Counted from the stretch's first letter, positions 43,559 to 52,583 are shown. The stretch is DNA of 64,000 nt from Alteriqipengyuania abyssalis (GCF_019857185.1 NZ_JAHWXP010000003.1:339501-403500), one strand, 5' to 3'. A program made the numbers and translations. Notes: generated from the sequence alone by a model not told the origin.

Positions 43559-44341
43559 TTGACTGAACGGCTGGCAGGCAAGGTCGCGCTGGTTACCGGC
43601 GGGACGAGCGGCATCGGCGCAGGCACGGTTGCGCGCCTTCGCAACGATGGGGCGCAGGTATTTTTCACCGGCCGCAACGAAGACGCCGGCAGAGAGATCG
43701 CAGGGCAGACCGGCGCAACATTCATCCGCCACGAGGTGTCCGACGTGGACGGCTGGGCCGATGTGATCGCGCAGATTCGCGACGCGCTTGGCCGGCTGGA
43801 CATCGCCTTTGCCAATGCCGGCATGGAACGCGGCGACGGCAGTGTTGAGGATATTTCACTCGACGGGTGGAACGGCATCCTCGCGGTCAACCAGACAGGC
43901 GTGATGCTGACCGTGCAGCACGCGATCCGCGCGATGCGCGACAATCCCGATGGGCCGACCGGCTCGATCATCATCAATTCCTCGATGAACGCGAACCGCG
44001 CGATGGGCAATTTCGTCGCCTATTCGGTGACCAAGGCGGCGGTGGTGGCGCTGGCGAAGTCTGCCGCGATCCATTGCGGCAACCAGGGCTACAAGATCCG
44101 CGTCAATGCGATCCTGCCCGGCGTGGTGGAGACTGCGCTGATTTCCAACCTGATCGCCAGCAACGAAAACCCCGACGCAATGCGTGCCGGTTACGCCGGC
44201 ATGTCCCCGCTCAAGCGCATGGGCGAGGTCGAGGAAATCGCGGCCCTGGTGTCGTTCCTCGGATCGGACGAGGCAGCGTTTATTTCCGGCGCAGACCTGA
44301 CCATCGACGGTGCCAGCACCGCCGGGATGATGGGGCTGTGA
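43559..44341 (+). CDS. Short-chain dehydrogenase/reductase (TTG start)
   Basis: Protein of 260 residues. The start is a TTG at 43559 immediately after GGGAGAGTAGGA; no ATG fits the beginning of the Rossmann domain (LAGKVALVTGGTSGIGAGT). The NAG strand end is FANAGMERGD, and the catalytic triad is SS in INSSMNANRA with YSVTK. It oxidises or reduces a hydroxyl/keto group with NAD(P). It is the first of three SDR genes joined by four-base overlaps, which likely act on successive intermediates made by the divergent Rieske oxygenase. Confidence 0.9.
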   Translation: MTERLAGKVALVTGGTSGIGAGTVARLRNDGAQVFFTGRNEDAGREIAGQTGATFIRHEVSDVDGWADVIAQIRDALGRLDIAFANAGMERGDGSVEDISLDGWNGILAVNQTGVMLTVQHAIRAMRDNPDGPTGSIIINSSMNANRAMGNFVAYSVTKAAVVALAKSAAIHCGNQGYKIRVNAILPGVVETALISNLIASNENPDAMRAGYAGMSPLKRMGEVEEIAALVSFLGSDEAAFISGADLTIDGASTAGMMGL

Positions 44342-45141
44342 GCGCGGGCAGGCTCGCGGGCCGCGTTGCTTTCGTCACCGGGGGCCTGCGCGGAATCGGC
44401 CATGCGGCTGCCGCGCGGATGCTTGATGAAGGCGCAACCGTGATCGTCAGCGATCTCGATTCCGAAAGCGACGCGCACGACCTGCTTGGCGATCTGGCCG
44501 ACAGGGTCGGCTACGTGCAGGCCAACGTGACCGATGAAGGCGACTGGGCGCGCGCGCTCGACCATGTGCAGCAGGCGCACGGTGCGTGCCACATCCTGGT
44601 CAACAATGCCGGGATCGACCTGACCGGCACGGTCGAGACGCTCGAGCTGGAAGACTGGCGGCGGATCATGGCGATCAATGTCGACGGCGTGTTCATGGGC
44701 ACCAAGCGCTTCGTCCCGCTGATGGCCGAAAGCGGCAGCGAGGTCGAAGGCGGGGCAAGCATCGTCAACGTCAGCTCGATCATGGGGCTGGTCGGCTATG
44801 CCGAAGTCTCCGCCTACAACGCCAGCAAGGGCGCGGTGCGGCTGTTCACCAAGGGCATCGCGATCGAGTTCGCGACCAAGGGCATGCCGATCCGCGCCAA
44901 TTCGGTGCATCCCGGCTTCGTCGAGACGCCGCTGCTCAAGGCAGGTTTCCAGCGCTGGGTCGACAAGGGCGTGGCCGAAAAGCCGCAGGATCTGGTCGAC
45001 GCGATGAATGCCGCGACCCCGATGGGCAGGCTCGCCCAGCCGCGCGAGATTGCGGCGGGCATCGCGTTTCTGGCGGGGCCGGACGCCAGCTACATGACCG
45101 GATCGGAAATGGTGATCGACGGGGGATGGACCGCACAATGA
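44338..45141 (+). CDS. Short-chain dehydrogenase/reductase
   Basis: Protein of 267 residues from a GTG at 44338 that overlaps the previous stop (GTGA). Nucleotide motif VTGGLRGIGHA, NNAGIDLTG, catalytic SS in VNVSSIMGLVGY and YNASK. The ending MTGSEMVIDGGWTAQ is the classic family C-terminus. It resembles 3-alpha/20-beta-hydroxysteroid- and cyclohexanol-type SDRs only in general terms; substrate unknown. Translation is coupled to both neighbours, so the three SDRs should be made in similar amounts. Confidence 0.9.
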   Translation: MSAGRLAGRVAFVTGGLRGIGHAAAARMLDEGATVIVSDLDSESDAHDLLGDLADRVGYVQANVTDEGDWARALDHVQQAHGACHILVNNAGIDLTGTVETLELEDWRRIMAINVDGVFMGTKRFVPLMAESGSEVEGGASIVNVSSIMGLVGYAEVSAYNASKGAVRLFTKGIAIEFATKGMPIRANSVHPGFVETPLLKAGFQRWVDKGVAEKPQDLVDAMNAATPMGRLAQPREIAAGIAFLAGPDASYMTGSEMVIDGGWTAQ

Positions 45142-45914
45142 CAATCGCACTCGAAGGAATCCTCGCGCTGGTGACCGGCGCGAACGGCGGCATCGGCCGC
45201 GAAGTCGTCAAGGCAATGAAGGCGGCAGGCGCCACCGTGATCGCCAGCGATCTGGCCGAGACCGACGAAAGCGGCGCAGACCACTACTTCCGCCACGATG
45301 TCTCCAAGCCGGACGACTGGCAGCAGATCGCGGCTTTCGTGAAGACGGAGTTCGGCCACCTCGATGCGCTGGTGAACAATGCCGGCATCTCGACCGTCGC
45401 CTCGTTCGAGGAGACGCCGCTGAGCGAGTTTCACCGGATCAATTCGGTCAATCTCGACAGTATCGTGATTGGCACGCAGGCCTTGATGGAGATGCTCAAG
45501 GCAGGCGGGAAGCGGCGCGAGAGCGGCGCAGCGGTGGTCAACTTCTCCAGCGTCGGCGGGCAGCGCGGCGCGCCATTCAACGCGGCCTATTGCACCAGCA
45601 AGGCCGCGGTCGCGATGCTCAGCAAGTGCACCGGCGCGGAGTTCGCCGCGCTGGGATACAACATCCGCGTCAACAGCGTGCATCCCGGCGGGATCGATAC
45701 CGGCATGATGCGCTCGATCGCGGCCCGCTATGTCGAGCTGGGCGCTGCCCCCGACGTCGACACCGCGCTGGCCAACGTTGCCACACGCCACCCGATCGGG
45801 CGGATGGGCCGACCCGACGAACTGGCCGGCGGGGTCGTCTTCCTGTGCTCCGACGCAGCGAGCTTCATGACCTGCGAGGAACTGAACATCGACGGCGGCT
45901 ACGTCTTCACCTGA
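45138..45914 (+). CDS. Short-chain dehydrogenase/reductase
   Basis: Protein of 258 residues; ATG 45138 overlaps the previous stop (ATGA). VTGANGGIGREVV binds the cofactor; a shortened beta-alpha segment with ASDLAETDESGADHYFRHDVS follows; NNAGISTVASF, VNFSSVGGQRGAPF and YCTSK complete the active site. The C-terminus MTCEELNIDGGYVFT is normal. Last gene of the SDR operon, with a strong GC hairpin just after its stop. Confidence 0.9.
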   Translation: MTIALEGILALVTGANGGIGREVVKAMKAAGATVIASDLAETDESGADHYFRHDVSKPDDWQQIAAFVKTEFGHLDALVNNAGISTVASFEETPLSEFHRINSVNLDSIVIGTQALMEMLKAGGKRRESGAAVVNFSSVGGQRGAPFNAAYCTSKAAVAMLSKCTGAEFAALGYNIRVNSVHPGGIDTGMMRSIAARYVELGAAPDVDTALANVATRHPIGRMGRPDELAGGVVFLCSDAASFMTCEELNIDGGYVFT

Positions 45915-45920
45915 TCGGCT

Positions 45921-45944
45921 ACCGGGCCGCGCGAGCGGCCCGGT
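45921..45944. terminator. Perfect GC hairpin between convergent operons
   Basis: ACCGGGCCGC (45921-45930) pairs perfectly with GCGGCCCGGT (45935-45944) around a GCGA tetraloop of the stable GNRA type. It sits seven bases after the SDR stop and four before the last codon of the convergent NTF2-like gene. There is no T-run, but the position fits a bidirectional terminator or RNA end-protecting hairpin. Confidence 0.5.
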
Positions 45945-45947
45945 CCC

Positions 45948-46355
45948 TCAGCCGAAAGGGGTGAAGGTCAGTCGTGCGATCCGCCAGGCTCCGTCAACCT
46001 TGCTCGCATCCACCACATAGGCTCCGCGCATCGAGAAGGCATCGCCCCCGTTCGGCTGGCCATGCGCAACAACATAGGCGCTCAGCTGCGCGGTCTCCGC
46101 ATCGCCGGTCTCGACGAGGACGTTGGAGAGGTAGTGCTCCAAGGATGCCATGCTCGTGAACATGCCGTCGATCATCGCGCGTACCGCCGCGCGACCTTCG
46201 GCAACCGGCGCGCCAACCGCCGAGTTGTCGAGCACGCCATCCTCGACGTAGTAGGCAGCCGCATCGTCCGCGCTCGCCCGGCGGTCGATCGCGCGGCAAT
46301 AGCCGACCAGCATATCCTGCAGGGCGAGACGGTCCTCGATCCCGGTCCCGCTCAT
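45948..46355 (-). CDS. NTF2-like/SnoaL-like protein
   Basis: Protein of 135 residues with the NTF2-like cone fold: EDRLALQDMLVGYCRAIDRRASADDAAAYYVEDGVLDN at the start and GAYVVDASKVDGAWRIARLTFTPFG at the end. Members include small isomerases, hydratases, dehydratases and the beta subunits of ring-hydroxylating oxygenases. Its ATG overlaps the stop of the Rieske alpha gene (ATGA), so it may act as the missing small subunit of that oxygenase or on its product. The 135-residue length is shorter than typical beta subunits (about 160-180). Confidence 0.8.
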   Translation of the reverse strand: MSGTGIEDRLALQDMLVGYCRAIDRRASADDAAAYYVEDGVLDNSAVGAPVAEGRAAVRAMIDGMFTSMASLEHYLSNVLVETGDAETAQLSAYVVAHGQPNGGDAFSMRGAYVVDASKVDGAWRIARLTFTPFG

Positions 46356-47710
46356 TTCGCCTTGTCCATGCCGCCGAAATGCTGTTGCGGCTCGGTCGGC
46401 CCGCCCAGGACGATATCGTTGAGCAGTTCATGGAAGCGCTGGATGCGCTTTTCCTGGTGGGTCAGGATGCAGCCCTTGAACCCGCGCGAATTGAGGCCCT
46501 GCTGCTGCGTGGTCCCGATCGAGAGATCCTGATCGGCGACGAAGCCCAGCGACTGGCCATCGCCATAGACCGAATGACGCGCCTCGGCATCATGGCGCAG
46601 CGGCAGCTCGCCGACCGGGGTCACCACGGTTTCCATCCCTTCGACCGGCGGATAGAGGCACCAGTGCTGGAACACGCACTTGGCCGGGTCTGTCGGATGC
46701 GGTTCGGTGCGCAGGATCTGGCACTGCTCGGGCGACATGGTCAGCGTCAGGTTGGGGAACATCGTGCAGTGGAAATAGTCGACCAGCTGCTGGTCCGACA
46801 TCTGGTGGTAATTGGTGAAGCCACGCCCCGGCCCGAGCCGCCGCTTGGCCTCGATGATCGCCTCGCGGATCTCCGCCGGCCGGCCCTCGTATTCGTCCGG
46901 ATCGACATCCCACTGCCTGGCAATCTCGTCCAGCGGGGTCGGCACCGCTTCGAAGTGCTGGCGGGTGGTCGCCTGATGCCCCTTCATCCACATCGCATTG
47001 TGACCGCTATCGTACATCTCGAACACGGTGTCGGGCAGGCCGTCATTGATGAAGGTCGCCAGTTCGGGATGGATCGTGGGCAGGTGATAGCTCTCGTTGA
47101 AATTGTCGCGGATGATCTTCCAGTTGAACTCCGCGTCGGCGGAGATGTTGAGCACCCGGACCCAGTTTTCGAGGCCATAACCCTCCAGCCGCTCAGGATA
47201 GGGGGACAGCCATTCGAGCAGCGGCGGCACGTCGTCGTCCATGCACCAGAACACGAACGGGCCCCACGTCTCGCAGCGCAGTTCGGTCAGGTGGACCTTG
47301 CCACACGGATTGCCGCCGGGAAAATCGTCCGCATCCTGCACTTCGACCAGCGTACCCGCCGGATCGAACTGCCAGCCGTGATAGGAACACACGATCCGAT
47401 CGACCGCAGCGACATCGCCCAGTACCAGCCGGTTCCCGCGGTGCGGGCAGGCATTGTAGAAGGCGCGGATCGAACCATCCGCCTGCTTGACCATGATCAC
47501 CGATTCATTGGCGAAGTTGTGGCGCACGATGTCGCCTTCTTCCTCCAGTTCGGCGGTCACCGCGCCCAGGTGCCAGACCTTGGGCCACAGGTTGGCGAAT
47601 TCCTTCTCCAGCCACTCCTTTGAGGTGTACCGATCCGCGGTGATCGTGTCGCCGCGCACCTCCTGGTCGAAGCCTTCGGAATAGCGCGAGATGCCCTTCT
47701 CGATGTTCAT
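46352..47710 (-). CDS. Rieske oxygenase alpha subunit (II)
   Basis: Protein of 452 residues; ATG 47710 has a GAGGAC ribosome site. Rieske ligands are in NACPHRGNRL and RIVCSYHGWQF. The catalytic iron site is NWKIIRDNFNESYHLPTIHPEL with two His, and a Glu (NESYH) in the place of the usual bridging Asp, as in CntA/YeaW-type oxygenases. It is followed by the coupled NTF2-like gene. An imperfect palindrome lies about 100 bases upstream of the start. Substrate unknown. Confidence 0.9.
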   Translation of the reverse strand: MNIEKGISRYSEGFDQEVRGDTITADRYTSKEWLEKEFANLWPKVWHLGAVTAELEEEGDIVRHNFANESVIMVKQADGSIRAFYNACPHRGNRLVLGDVAAVDRIVCSYHGWQFDPAGTLVEVQDADDFPGGNPCGKVHLTELRCETWGPFVFWCMDDDVPPLLEWLSPYPERLEGYGLENWVRVLNISADAEFNWKIIRDNFNESYHLPTIHPELATFINDGLPDTVFEMYDSGHNAMWMKGHQATTRQHFEAVPTPLDEIARQWDVDPDEYEGRPAEIREAIIEAKRRLGPGRGFTNYHQMSDQQLVDYFHCTMFPNLTLTMSPEQCQILRTEPHPTDPAKCVFQHWCLYPPVEGMETVVTPVGELPLRHDAEARHSVYGDGQSLGFVADQDLSIGTTQQQGLNSRGFKGCILTHQEKRIQRFHELLNDIVLGGPTEPQQHFGGMDKAK

Positions 47711-47802
47711 AGCGTCCTCTTCGTGTCCTGACTCGTAGCGGTCCGGCTTGTCGGGGTTTGCCCCGTTTTCGCTTTGATGCGCCGTTTGGGCGGGCGGGGC
47801 CA

Positions 47803-47832
47803 CTAACCGTTTATCCAGCTAGCGCCGGATAA
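47803..47832. promoter_or_regulatory. Imperfect palindrome and CTAACCGTTT in the Rieske II leader
   Basis: TTATCC (47811-47816) and GGATAA (47827-47832) frame an imperfect 22-bp palindrome with matching inner GC pairs; a CTAACCGTTT on the plus strand (47803-47812) overlaps it. The 161-base region 47711-47871 between the two minus-strand Rieske genes holds no gene. This is a candidate operator for the Rieske II/NTF2-like unit. Confidence 0.35.
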
Positions 47833-47871
47833 TGCGGACGCGAGCAGCGCCCGACCGCCCGGTCCGTGCCC

Positions 47872-49059
47872 CTAAAGTTCGGGCTTGGGCGCGTCCGGAT
47901 CATTGGCGAGATACCAGTTGACCCACTCGTGGAAGTACTGGTTGCCGCGCTCGTTCTTGCCAAAGACCAGGTCTTCGTGCGCGCCGCTCGCCAGGCCCTT
48001 CTGGATTTCCATCCCGATCAGATAGTCTTCCTCGTAGGTTACGTTGCGGAAGAAGTTCATCGCCCCTTCCACCGCCTCGCGATCCGCATCGTCCTTGATC
48101 GGCTCGCGGCGCAGATAGTTGAGCACGGTGCGGTTCTTGTCGGGCGTCGGCCCGGGGAACAGCTGCGCGATCTGGGTGATCTCGGGCGCGATGAAGGCGG
48201 AGACATTGGGAAACAGGATGCGCACGAAGTCGAACCCGTTGTTTTCCTGTTCGCCCCACTTGTCGCGCGGATGCTCACGCAGCTTCTCTGCAATCGCGTG
48301 GTGGGGGAAGCCGATCCGCAGGTTCGGGCCGAATGCCTCGTAATGCATGCGGTTGGATGGCGTGCGCGGGAAAATGGTCTCGGGGTGCAAAGACCCGAAG
48401 TGATAGCCTTCCAGATACCCGTCGAAGGCGATCTTCCAGTTCGCGCCTTCGATCTCGCGGCTGCCCATATAGGCCCAGCTGCCAAGGTCGAGATCGGCGA
48501 AGTCGTGCAGGTAACCCTGAAAATACTCGTCGAGATCGATCGTCGCCTCGGGATCGAGGCTGACGAAGATCATCCCTGCCCGCTCTTCGCACGGCAGTTC
48601 GCGCAGCGAGCGGTCCTGCTTGTCGACATCGCCGAACAGCGACTTTTCCGCCACGCCCAGCAGTTTGCCGTCCTGGCCGTAGGTCCACGCATGATACTTG
48701 CAGGTGAAGCGCGAACAATTGCCGCGCCCGGCCTCTGCAACGGGCGCACCGCGGTGGGCGCACACGTTCAGGAACGCGCGCACGGTGCCCTTCTTGTCGC
48801 GCGCGATCAGCACCGGCATGCCGACCGCATCCATCGCCTTGTAGTCGCCCGGCTCGGGCATTTCCGCAGTGAAGGCCAGCATCAGCGGGACCTTCTTGAA
48901 GATCAGGTCGATCTCGCGCTGGTACTGATCGGGATCTACATAGGCCGCCGCCGGGACCCGCATCACCTCGGAGGTCTGGTGGGTCTTCTTGTTCTCGACA
49001 TAGTCGAGCATGATTTCGGCGACATCGCCTACCTTCGCGATGCGATCGATCTTGCCCAT
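47872..49059 (-). CDS. Rieske oxygenase alpha subunit (III)
   Basis: Protein of 395 residues; the ATG at 49059 (MGKIDRIAKVG) has a CCGGAGAG ribosome site, and the longer frame upstream is promoter DNA. Rieske ligands are in NVCAHRGAPV and RFTCKYHAWTY. The iron site is NWKIAFDGYLEGYHFGSLHPE, again with Glu instead of the bridging Asp. The shorter C-terminal domain separates it from the other two. Divergent from the CoA-ligase gene. As with the others there is no classical beta subunit. Confidence 0.9.
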   Translation of the reverse strand: MGKIDRIAKVGDVAEIMLDYVENKKTHQTSEVMRVPAAAYVDPDQYQREIDLIFKKVPLMLAFTAEMPEPGDYKAMDAVGMPVLIARDKKGTVRAFLNVCAHRGAPVAEAGRGNCSRFTCKYHAWTYGQDGKLLGVAEKSLFGDVDKQDRSLRELPCEERAGMIFVSLDPEATIDLDEYFQGYLHDFADLDLGSWAYMGSREIEGANWKIAFDGYLEGYHFGSLHPETIFPRTPSNRMHYEAFGPNLRIGFPHHAIAEKLREHPRDKWGEQENNGFDFVRILFPNVSAFIAPEITQIAQLFPGPTPDKNRTVLNYLRREPIKDDADREAVEGAMNFFRNVTYEEDYLIGMEIQKGLASGAHEDLVFGKNERGNQYFHEWVNWYLANDPDAPKPEL

Positions 49060-49203
49060 GGCTCTCTCCGGTCTTCTATGACTTTGCGTGCCAGAGTGCC
49101 GCCCCGCGCGCGCACGGGCAAGCTGGGAGAGGTAACAGGTGCCGGGGCGCGCGTTGGTGCTAGATTTGCGCCCAAAGCATAAGATCGAAAGAGAGAGGGC
49201 TTC

Positions 49204-50823
49204 ATGGCCAATCCGAGCAGGGCCTGGAACTGGCTTTCCATCCCGCCATCGCACCACGAAGGCAGCGAGTGGCGCAGCATGACCATTGCCGACCATGCAC
49301 GCAGTCTGACCAAGGCTGAGCCGGACTTCATCGCGATCAGCGACGAGCGGCGCGACCTGACCCGGTGCGAGTGGCTGGACGAAGCACAGGCGCTCGCGGC
49401 GGCTTTGCAAAAGCGCGGATACGGGGCGGGCGACGTCATCGCCTTTCAGCTACCCAACTGGCACGAGGCTGCGGTGATCGATCTCGCCGCGGCGCTGGCA
49501 GGGCTGGTGATCGTGCCGATCGTGCCGATCTACCGTGATGCCGAGGTCCGCCTGATGCTGGCGGATTCCGGAGCCCGCGCGCTGTTCACCTGCGCCGAGT
49601 TCCGCAATTACGACTTCGCCGCAATGGCCGCGCGCGTGCAGCAGGAGCTGCCCCAGCTGGAGGATATCTTCGTCGTGCGCGGGGACGATACCCTCGGCGA
49701 AGACTACGCCTCGCTGGTACAGCAAGGTACACAGCTCGACCTCAAAGAGGTCGAGGTCGACCCGAAGGGGGCCAAGATGGTACTCTACACCTCGGGCACC
49801 ACGGGCCGGCCCAAGGGCGTGCTCCATTCGCACACCACGCTCGATCACGTGCTCGATCATAGCGCAGCGCACTGGGGGGTGAGCGAGGGCGACACGCTGA
49901 TCATGCCCTCCCCCGTCACGCATATTTCGGGCTTCGCCAACGGGCTGGAAATGCCGCTGGTGCGGGGCACGCGAACCATTCTGATGGAGCGCTGGGATGC
50001 GGCCGAGGCGGTCGCGCTGATCGACCGGCATCGGGTCAGCGGCACGGTTGCGGCAACGCCCTTCCTGGTCGAACTCGCCGATACCGCGCGCAAGGCGGGC
50101 ACCCGCCTTCCTTCGCTGCGCTGGTTCGCCTGCGGCGGCGCGGCGGTGCCGCCCGAACTGATCCCGAGCGCACGCAAAGCGTTCGACAATCTCGTCGCGT
50201 TTCGCGTGTTCGGCGCCTCGGAAGTGCCGCTGGTGACCTATGGCTGGCCCGACAATCCCGAACTCGCCGCGACCACGGATGGCGAGGTCGTCGATTATCA
50301 GGTCCGCATCGTCGACGACGAGGGCCGCGATCTGCCGCCGGGCGAAGAGGGTGAGATCCTCGCCCATGGCCCTGCCATGATGCTCGGCTATTCGGACGAG
50401 GAGCAGACCCGCGCCGCAATCGACGAGCGCGGCTTTTTCCGCACCGGCGATCTGGGCCGGCTGACCGCCGACGGCGCGCTCACCGTGACCGGGCGCAAGA
50501 AGGATCTGATCATCCGCGGCGGCGAGAACATCAGCGCGGTCGAGATCGAGGATGTGCTGCGCGCCCACCCCGGCCTGCAGGAAGTGAGCGTGGTGGCGAT
50601 GCCGCACGATCGCCTTGGCGAAGGGGTGTGCGCCTATTGCATCGCCGGGGACGAACCGCCCGCAATCGGCGATCTGGTCGATCACGTGATCAATTCGGGC
50701 CTCGCCAAACAGAAGATCCCCGAGCGGTTCGAGTTCGTGACCGACTTCCCGCGCACGGCGAGCGGCAAGGTGCGCAAGGATCAGCTGCGCAAGGATATCG
50801 CCCGCAAGCTCGCCGACGCCTAG
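49204..50823 (+). CDS. AMP-dependent acyl-CoA synthetase/ligase
   Basis: Protein of 539 residues. Motif A3 is VLYTSGTTGRPKGVLHSH, A5 is the FRVFGASEVPL region, A7-A8 are FFRTGDLGRLTADG and VTGRKKDLIIRGGENISAVEIEDVL, and the C-terminal catalytic Lys is in PRTASGKVRKDQ. It activates a carboxylic acid as acyl-AMP and then acyl-CoA. It closely follows class-level features of medium-chain and cyclohexanecarboxylate-type ligases. It probably primes the pathway acid for the acyl-CoA dehydrogenases and thiolase of the island. A GAGAGAGGG ribosome site precedes the ATG. Confidence 0.92.
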   Translation: MANPSRAWNWLSIPPSHHEGSEWRSMTIADHARSLTKAEPDFIAISDERRDLTRCEWLDEAQALAAALQKRGYGAGDVIAFQLPNWHEAAVIDLAAALAGLVIVPIVPIYRDAEVRLMLADSGARALFTCAEFRNYDFAAMAARVQQELPQLEDIFVVRGDDTLGEDYASLVQQGTQLDLKEVEVDPKGAKMVLYTSGTTGRPKGVLHSHTTLDHVLDHSAAHWGVSEGDTLIMPSPVTHISGFANGLEMPLVRGTRTILMERWDAAEAVALIDRHRVSGTVAATPFLVELADTARKAGTRLPSLRWFACGGAAVPPELIPSARKAFDNLVAFRVFGASEVPLVTYGWPDNPELAATTDGEVVDYQVRIVDDEGRDLPPGEEGEILAHGPAMMLGYSDEEQTRAAIDERGFFRTGDLGRLTADGALTVTGRKKDLIIRGGENISAVEIEDVLRAHPGLQEVSVVAMPHDRLGEGVCAYCIAGDEPPAIGDLVDHVINSGLAKQKIPERFEFVTDFPRTASGKVRKDQLRKDIARKLADA

Positions 50824-50845
50824 ACGAGCCTGCGGGCGGCGCGTC

Positions 50846-51649
50846 TCAGCCCGCGGAGGCCGCCTCGATCGAGGCCTGCATTTCTTCCTGCGTCGGATTG
50901 CGGCGCAGGCACAGCCCGCCGTTCACCTGCAGGTTTTCGCCGGTCATGAAACAGGCATCGCTGGCGAGGAAAACCGCCGCTTCGGCAACGTCTTCCGAGG
51001 TTCCCCACCGGCCCAGCGGATAGCCCTTGCGAAAGCTTTCGAACAGGCCGGGCACCTTGGCGGCCTCCGCGTTCATCGGTGTGTCGGTGAGACCGGGAGA
51101 GATCGAATTGGCACGCACGCCTTCGCTGCCGAATTCGTTTGCGACACACCGCACGACATGATCGGTCCCCGCCTTGGTCCCCATGTAGGCGGCGTGGTTT
51201 TCGAGCATGATGACCGCCGTCACGGAACTGATCTGGATGATCGAGCCACCCTGCCCGCCATGACTGCGGGCCATCTTGCGCAGCATCGCCTGGAAGAACT
51301 GGTAGGGCCCGATGAATTGCAGCGCCGTCATCTGGTCGAGCGTTTCGCGGGTCGTGTCGAGGAACGGCTCCAGCAGACCCCAGCCGGTGGAATTGACCGC
51401 AATGTCGATCCCTCCCATCTGCTCCATCGCCGCATCGGCGAGCTCGGCAAGGCTGCTTTCCTGGGTGATGTCGCACGCGTGCCATACAGCGCCGGTTTCC
51501 TTCGCGAAGTCTTCCAGCACATCGACCTTGCGGCCCGAGACCATTACCTGCGCGCCTTCATCGATGAACCTGCGTGCCATCACCTGGCCAATGTTATCGG
51601 GGCTGCTCGCCCCCAGAATGATCGCCCGCTTGCCTTCCAGCCGTTTCAT
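50846..51649 (-). CDS. Short-chain dehydrogenase/reductase
   Basis: Protein of 267 residues. The cofactor motif is altered to LGASSPDNIGQVMARRF, with an insertion before the last Gly reminiscent of the FabI-like or 'Ser-rich' SDR variants. NSTGWGLLEPF replaces the NNAG tetrad (Asn-Ser-Thr-Gly). The active site has QISSVTAVIMLENH and YMGTK. The unusual Gly motif suggests a divergent SDR group. Divergent from the SDR at 51794 and convergent with the CoA-ligase gene. Confidence 0.87.
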   Translation of the reverse strand: MKRLEGKRAIILGASSPDNIGQVMARRFIDEGAQVMVSGRKVDVLEDFAKETGAVWHACDITQESSLAELADAAMEQMGGIDIAVNSTGWGLLEPFLDTTRETLDQMTALQFIGPYQFFQAMLRKMARSHGGQGGSIIQISSVTAVIMLENHAAYMGTKAGTDHVVRCVANEFGSEGVRANSISPGLTDTPMNAEAAKVPGLFESFRKGYPLGRWGTSEDVAEAAVFLASDACFMTGENLQVNGGLCLRRNPTQEEMQASIEAASAG

Positions 51650-51793
51650 ATCCGCTCTCCTGCTTTAGTTATCGGCTCGAGCGTATCAGAGCCCCGGAAG
51701 CGCCGGGCCTGTCACAAAACGCAGTGGTGTGCACCGGCCCGCTCGAACACGGTGGGCTGGAGATAATCTCAGGCAATTTTCCGGGAGACGACA

Positions 51794-52555
51794 ATGGACC
51801 TGCAACTCAAGGGCAAGAAGGCGATTCTGGTCGGTGCGAATGGCGGCATCGGGCGGCAAGTCGCGCATGTGCTCGCCGAAGAAGGCTGCGACGTCGCGAT
51901 CTGCGGACGCAGCGCGGACAAGGTTTCCGCCACCGCCAAGGAATGTGAAGGCAAGGGCGCGAAGGTCTATTCCGAAGCACTCGACGTGACCGATGCGAGC
52001 GCGGTGCCCGCTTTCGTCGCCAACGCAGCCGACGCGCTGGGCGGGTGCGACATCTTCGTCAGCTTCACCTCCGCCAATCCGGGTGAGGACACCGACGAGG
52101 CATGGCAGACCATCCTCGCAACCGACGTGCTGCCGATGCGGCGCGGGATCGAGGCGGCTCTGCCGCATCTGGAAAAATCCGGAGCGGGCAGCGTGCTGTG
52201 CATCAGTTCGACCGGCGCGGTCGAGGAATTCATGGGCGTGCAGCCCTACAACGCGCTGAAAGCGGCAGTGATGGCCTATTCCTCCGCCCAGTCGCAGGCG
52301 CTCGCGCCCAAGAACATCCGGGTCAATTGCATCACCCCGGGCCCGGTGTGGACCGAGGACGGCCCGTGGCCCCAGATCAAGGAAGGCATGCCCGACTTCT
52401 TCGACCAGATCATGGGTCAGATGCCGCTGGGCAGGATGACCGACGGCACCGAACTGGCCAAGGCGATCGCCTTCGTCGCCTCACCGGTATGCTCGACCAT
52501 GACCGGCGCGAACATCGTGGTCGACAGCGGGATCACCAAGCGCAACCAGTTCTGA
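51794..52555 (+). CDS. Short-chain dehydrogenase/reductase
   Basis: Protein of 253 residues starting after GGGAGACGACA. The cofactor loop is VGANGGIGRQVA. The NNAG strand is replaced by VSFTSANPG, so that family tetrad is missing. Catalytic residues remain in CISSTGAVEEFMGVQPYNALK. The C-terminus MTGANIVVDSGITKRNQF is standard. It is divergent from the preceding SDR gene across 144 bases and convergent with the CurA-type gene. Confidence 0.87.
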   Translation: MDLQLKGKKAILVGANGGIGRQVAHVLAEEGCDVAICGRSADKVSATAKECEGKGAKVYSEALDVTDASAVPAFVANAADALGGCDIFVSFTSANPGEDTDEAWQTILATDVLPMRRGIEAALPHLEKSGAGSVLCISSTGAVEEFMGVQPYNALKAAVMAYSSAQSQALAPKNIRVNCITPGPVWTEDGPWPQIKEGMPDFFDQIMGQMPLGRMTDGTELAKAIAFVASPVCSTMTGANIVVDSGITKRNQF

Positions 52556-52583
52556 TTGCGCGCACCGCCGGGCGAGCCGATCC

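Noticed and set aside
47866-49182. A 438-codon open frame on the plus strand
   Set aside because: It is the mirror of Rieske III, whose cluster and iron motifs are on the minus strand.
49060-49410. Extended N-terminus of Rieske III
   Set aside because: The stretch has no family similarity and includes the divergent promoter and the 5' end of the CoA-ligase gene; the ATG at 49059 has a ribosome site.
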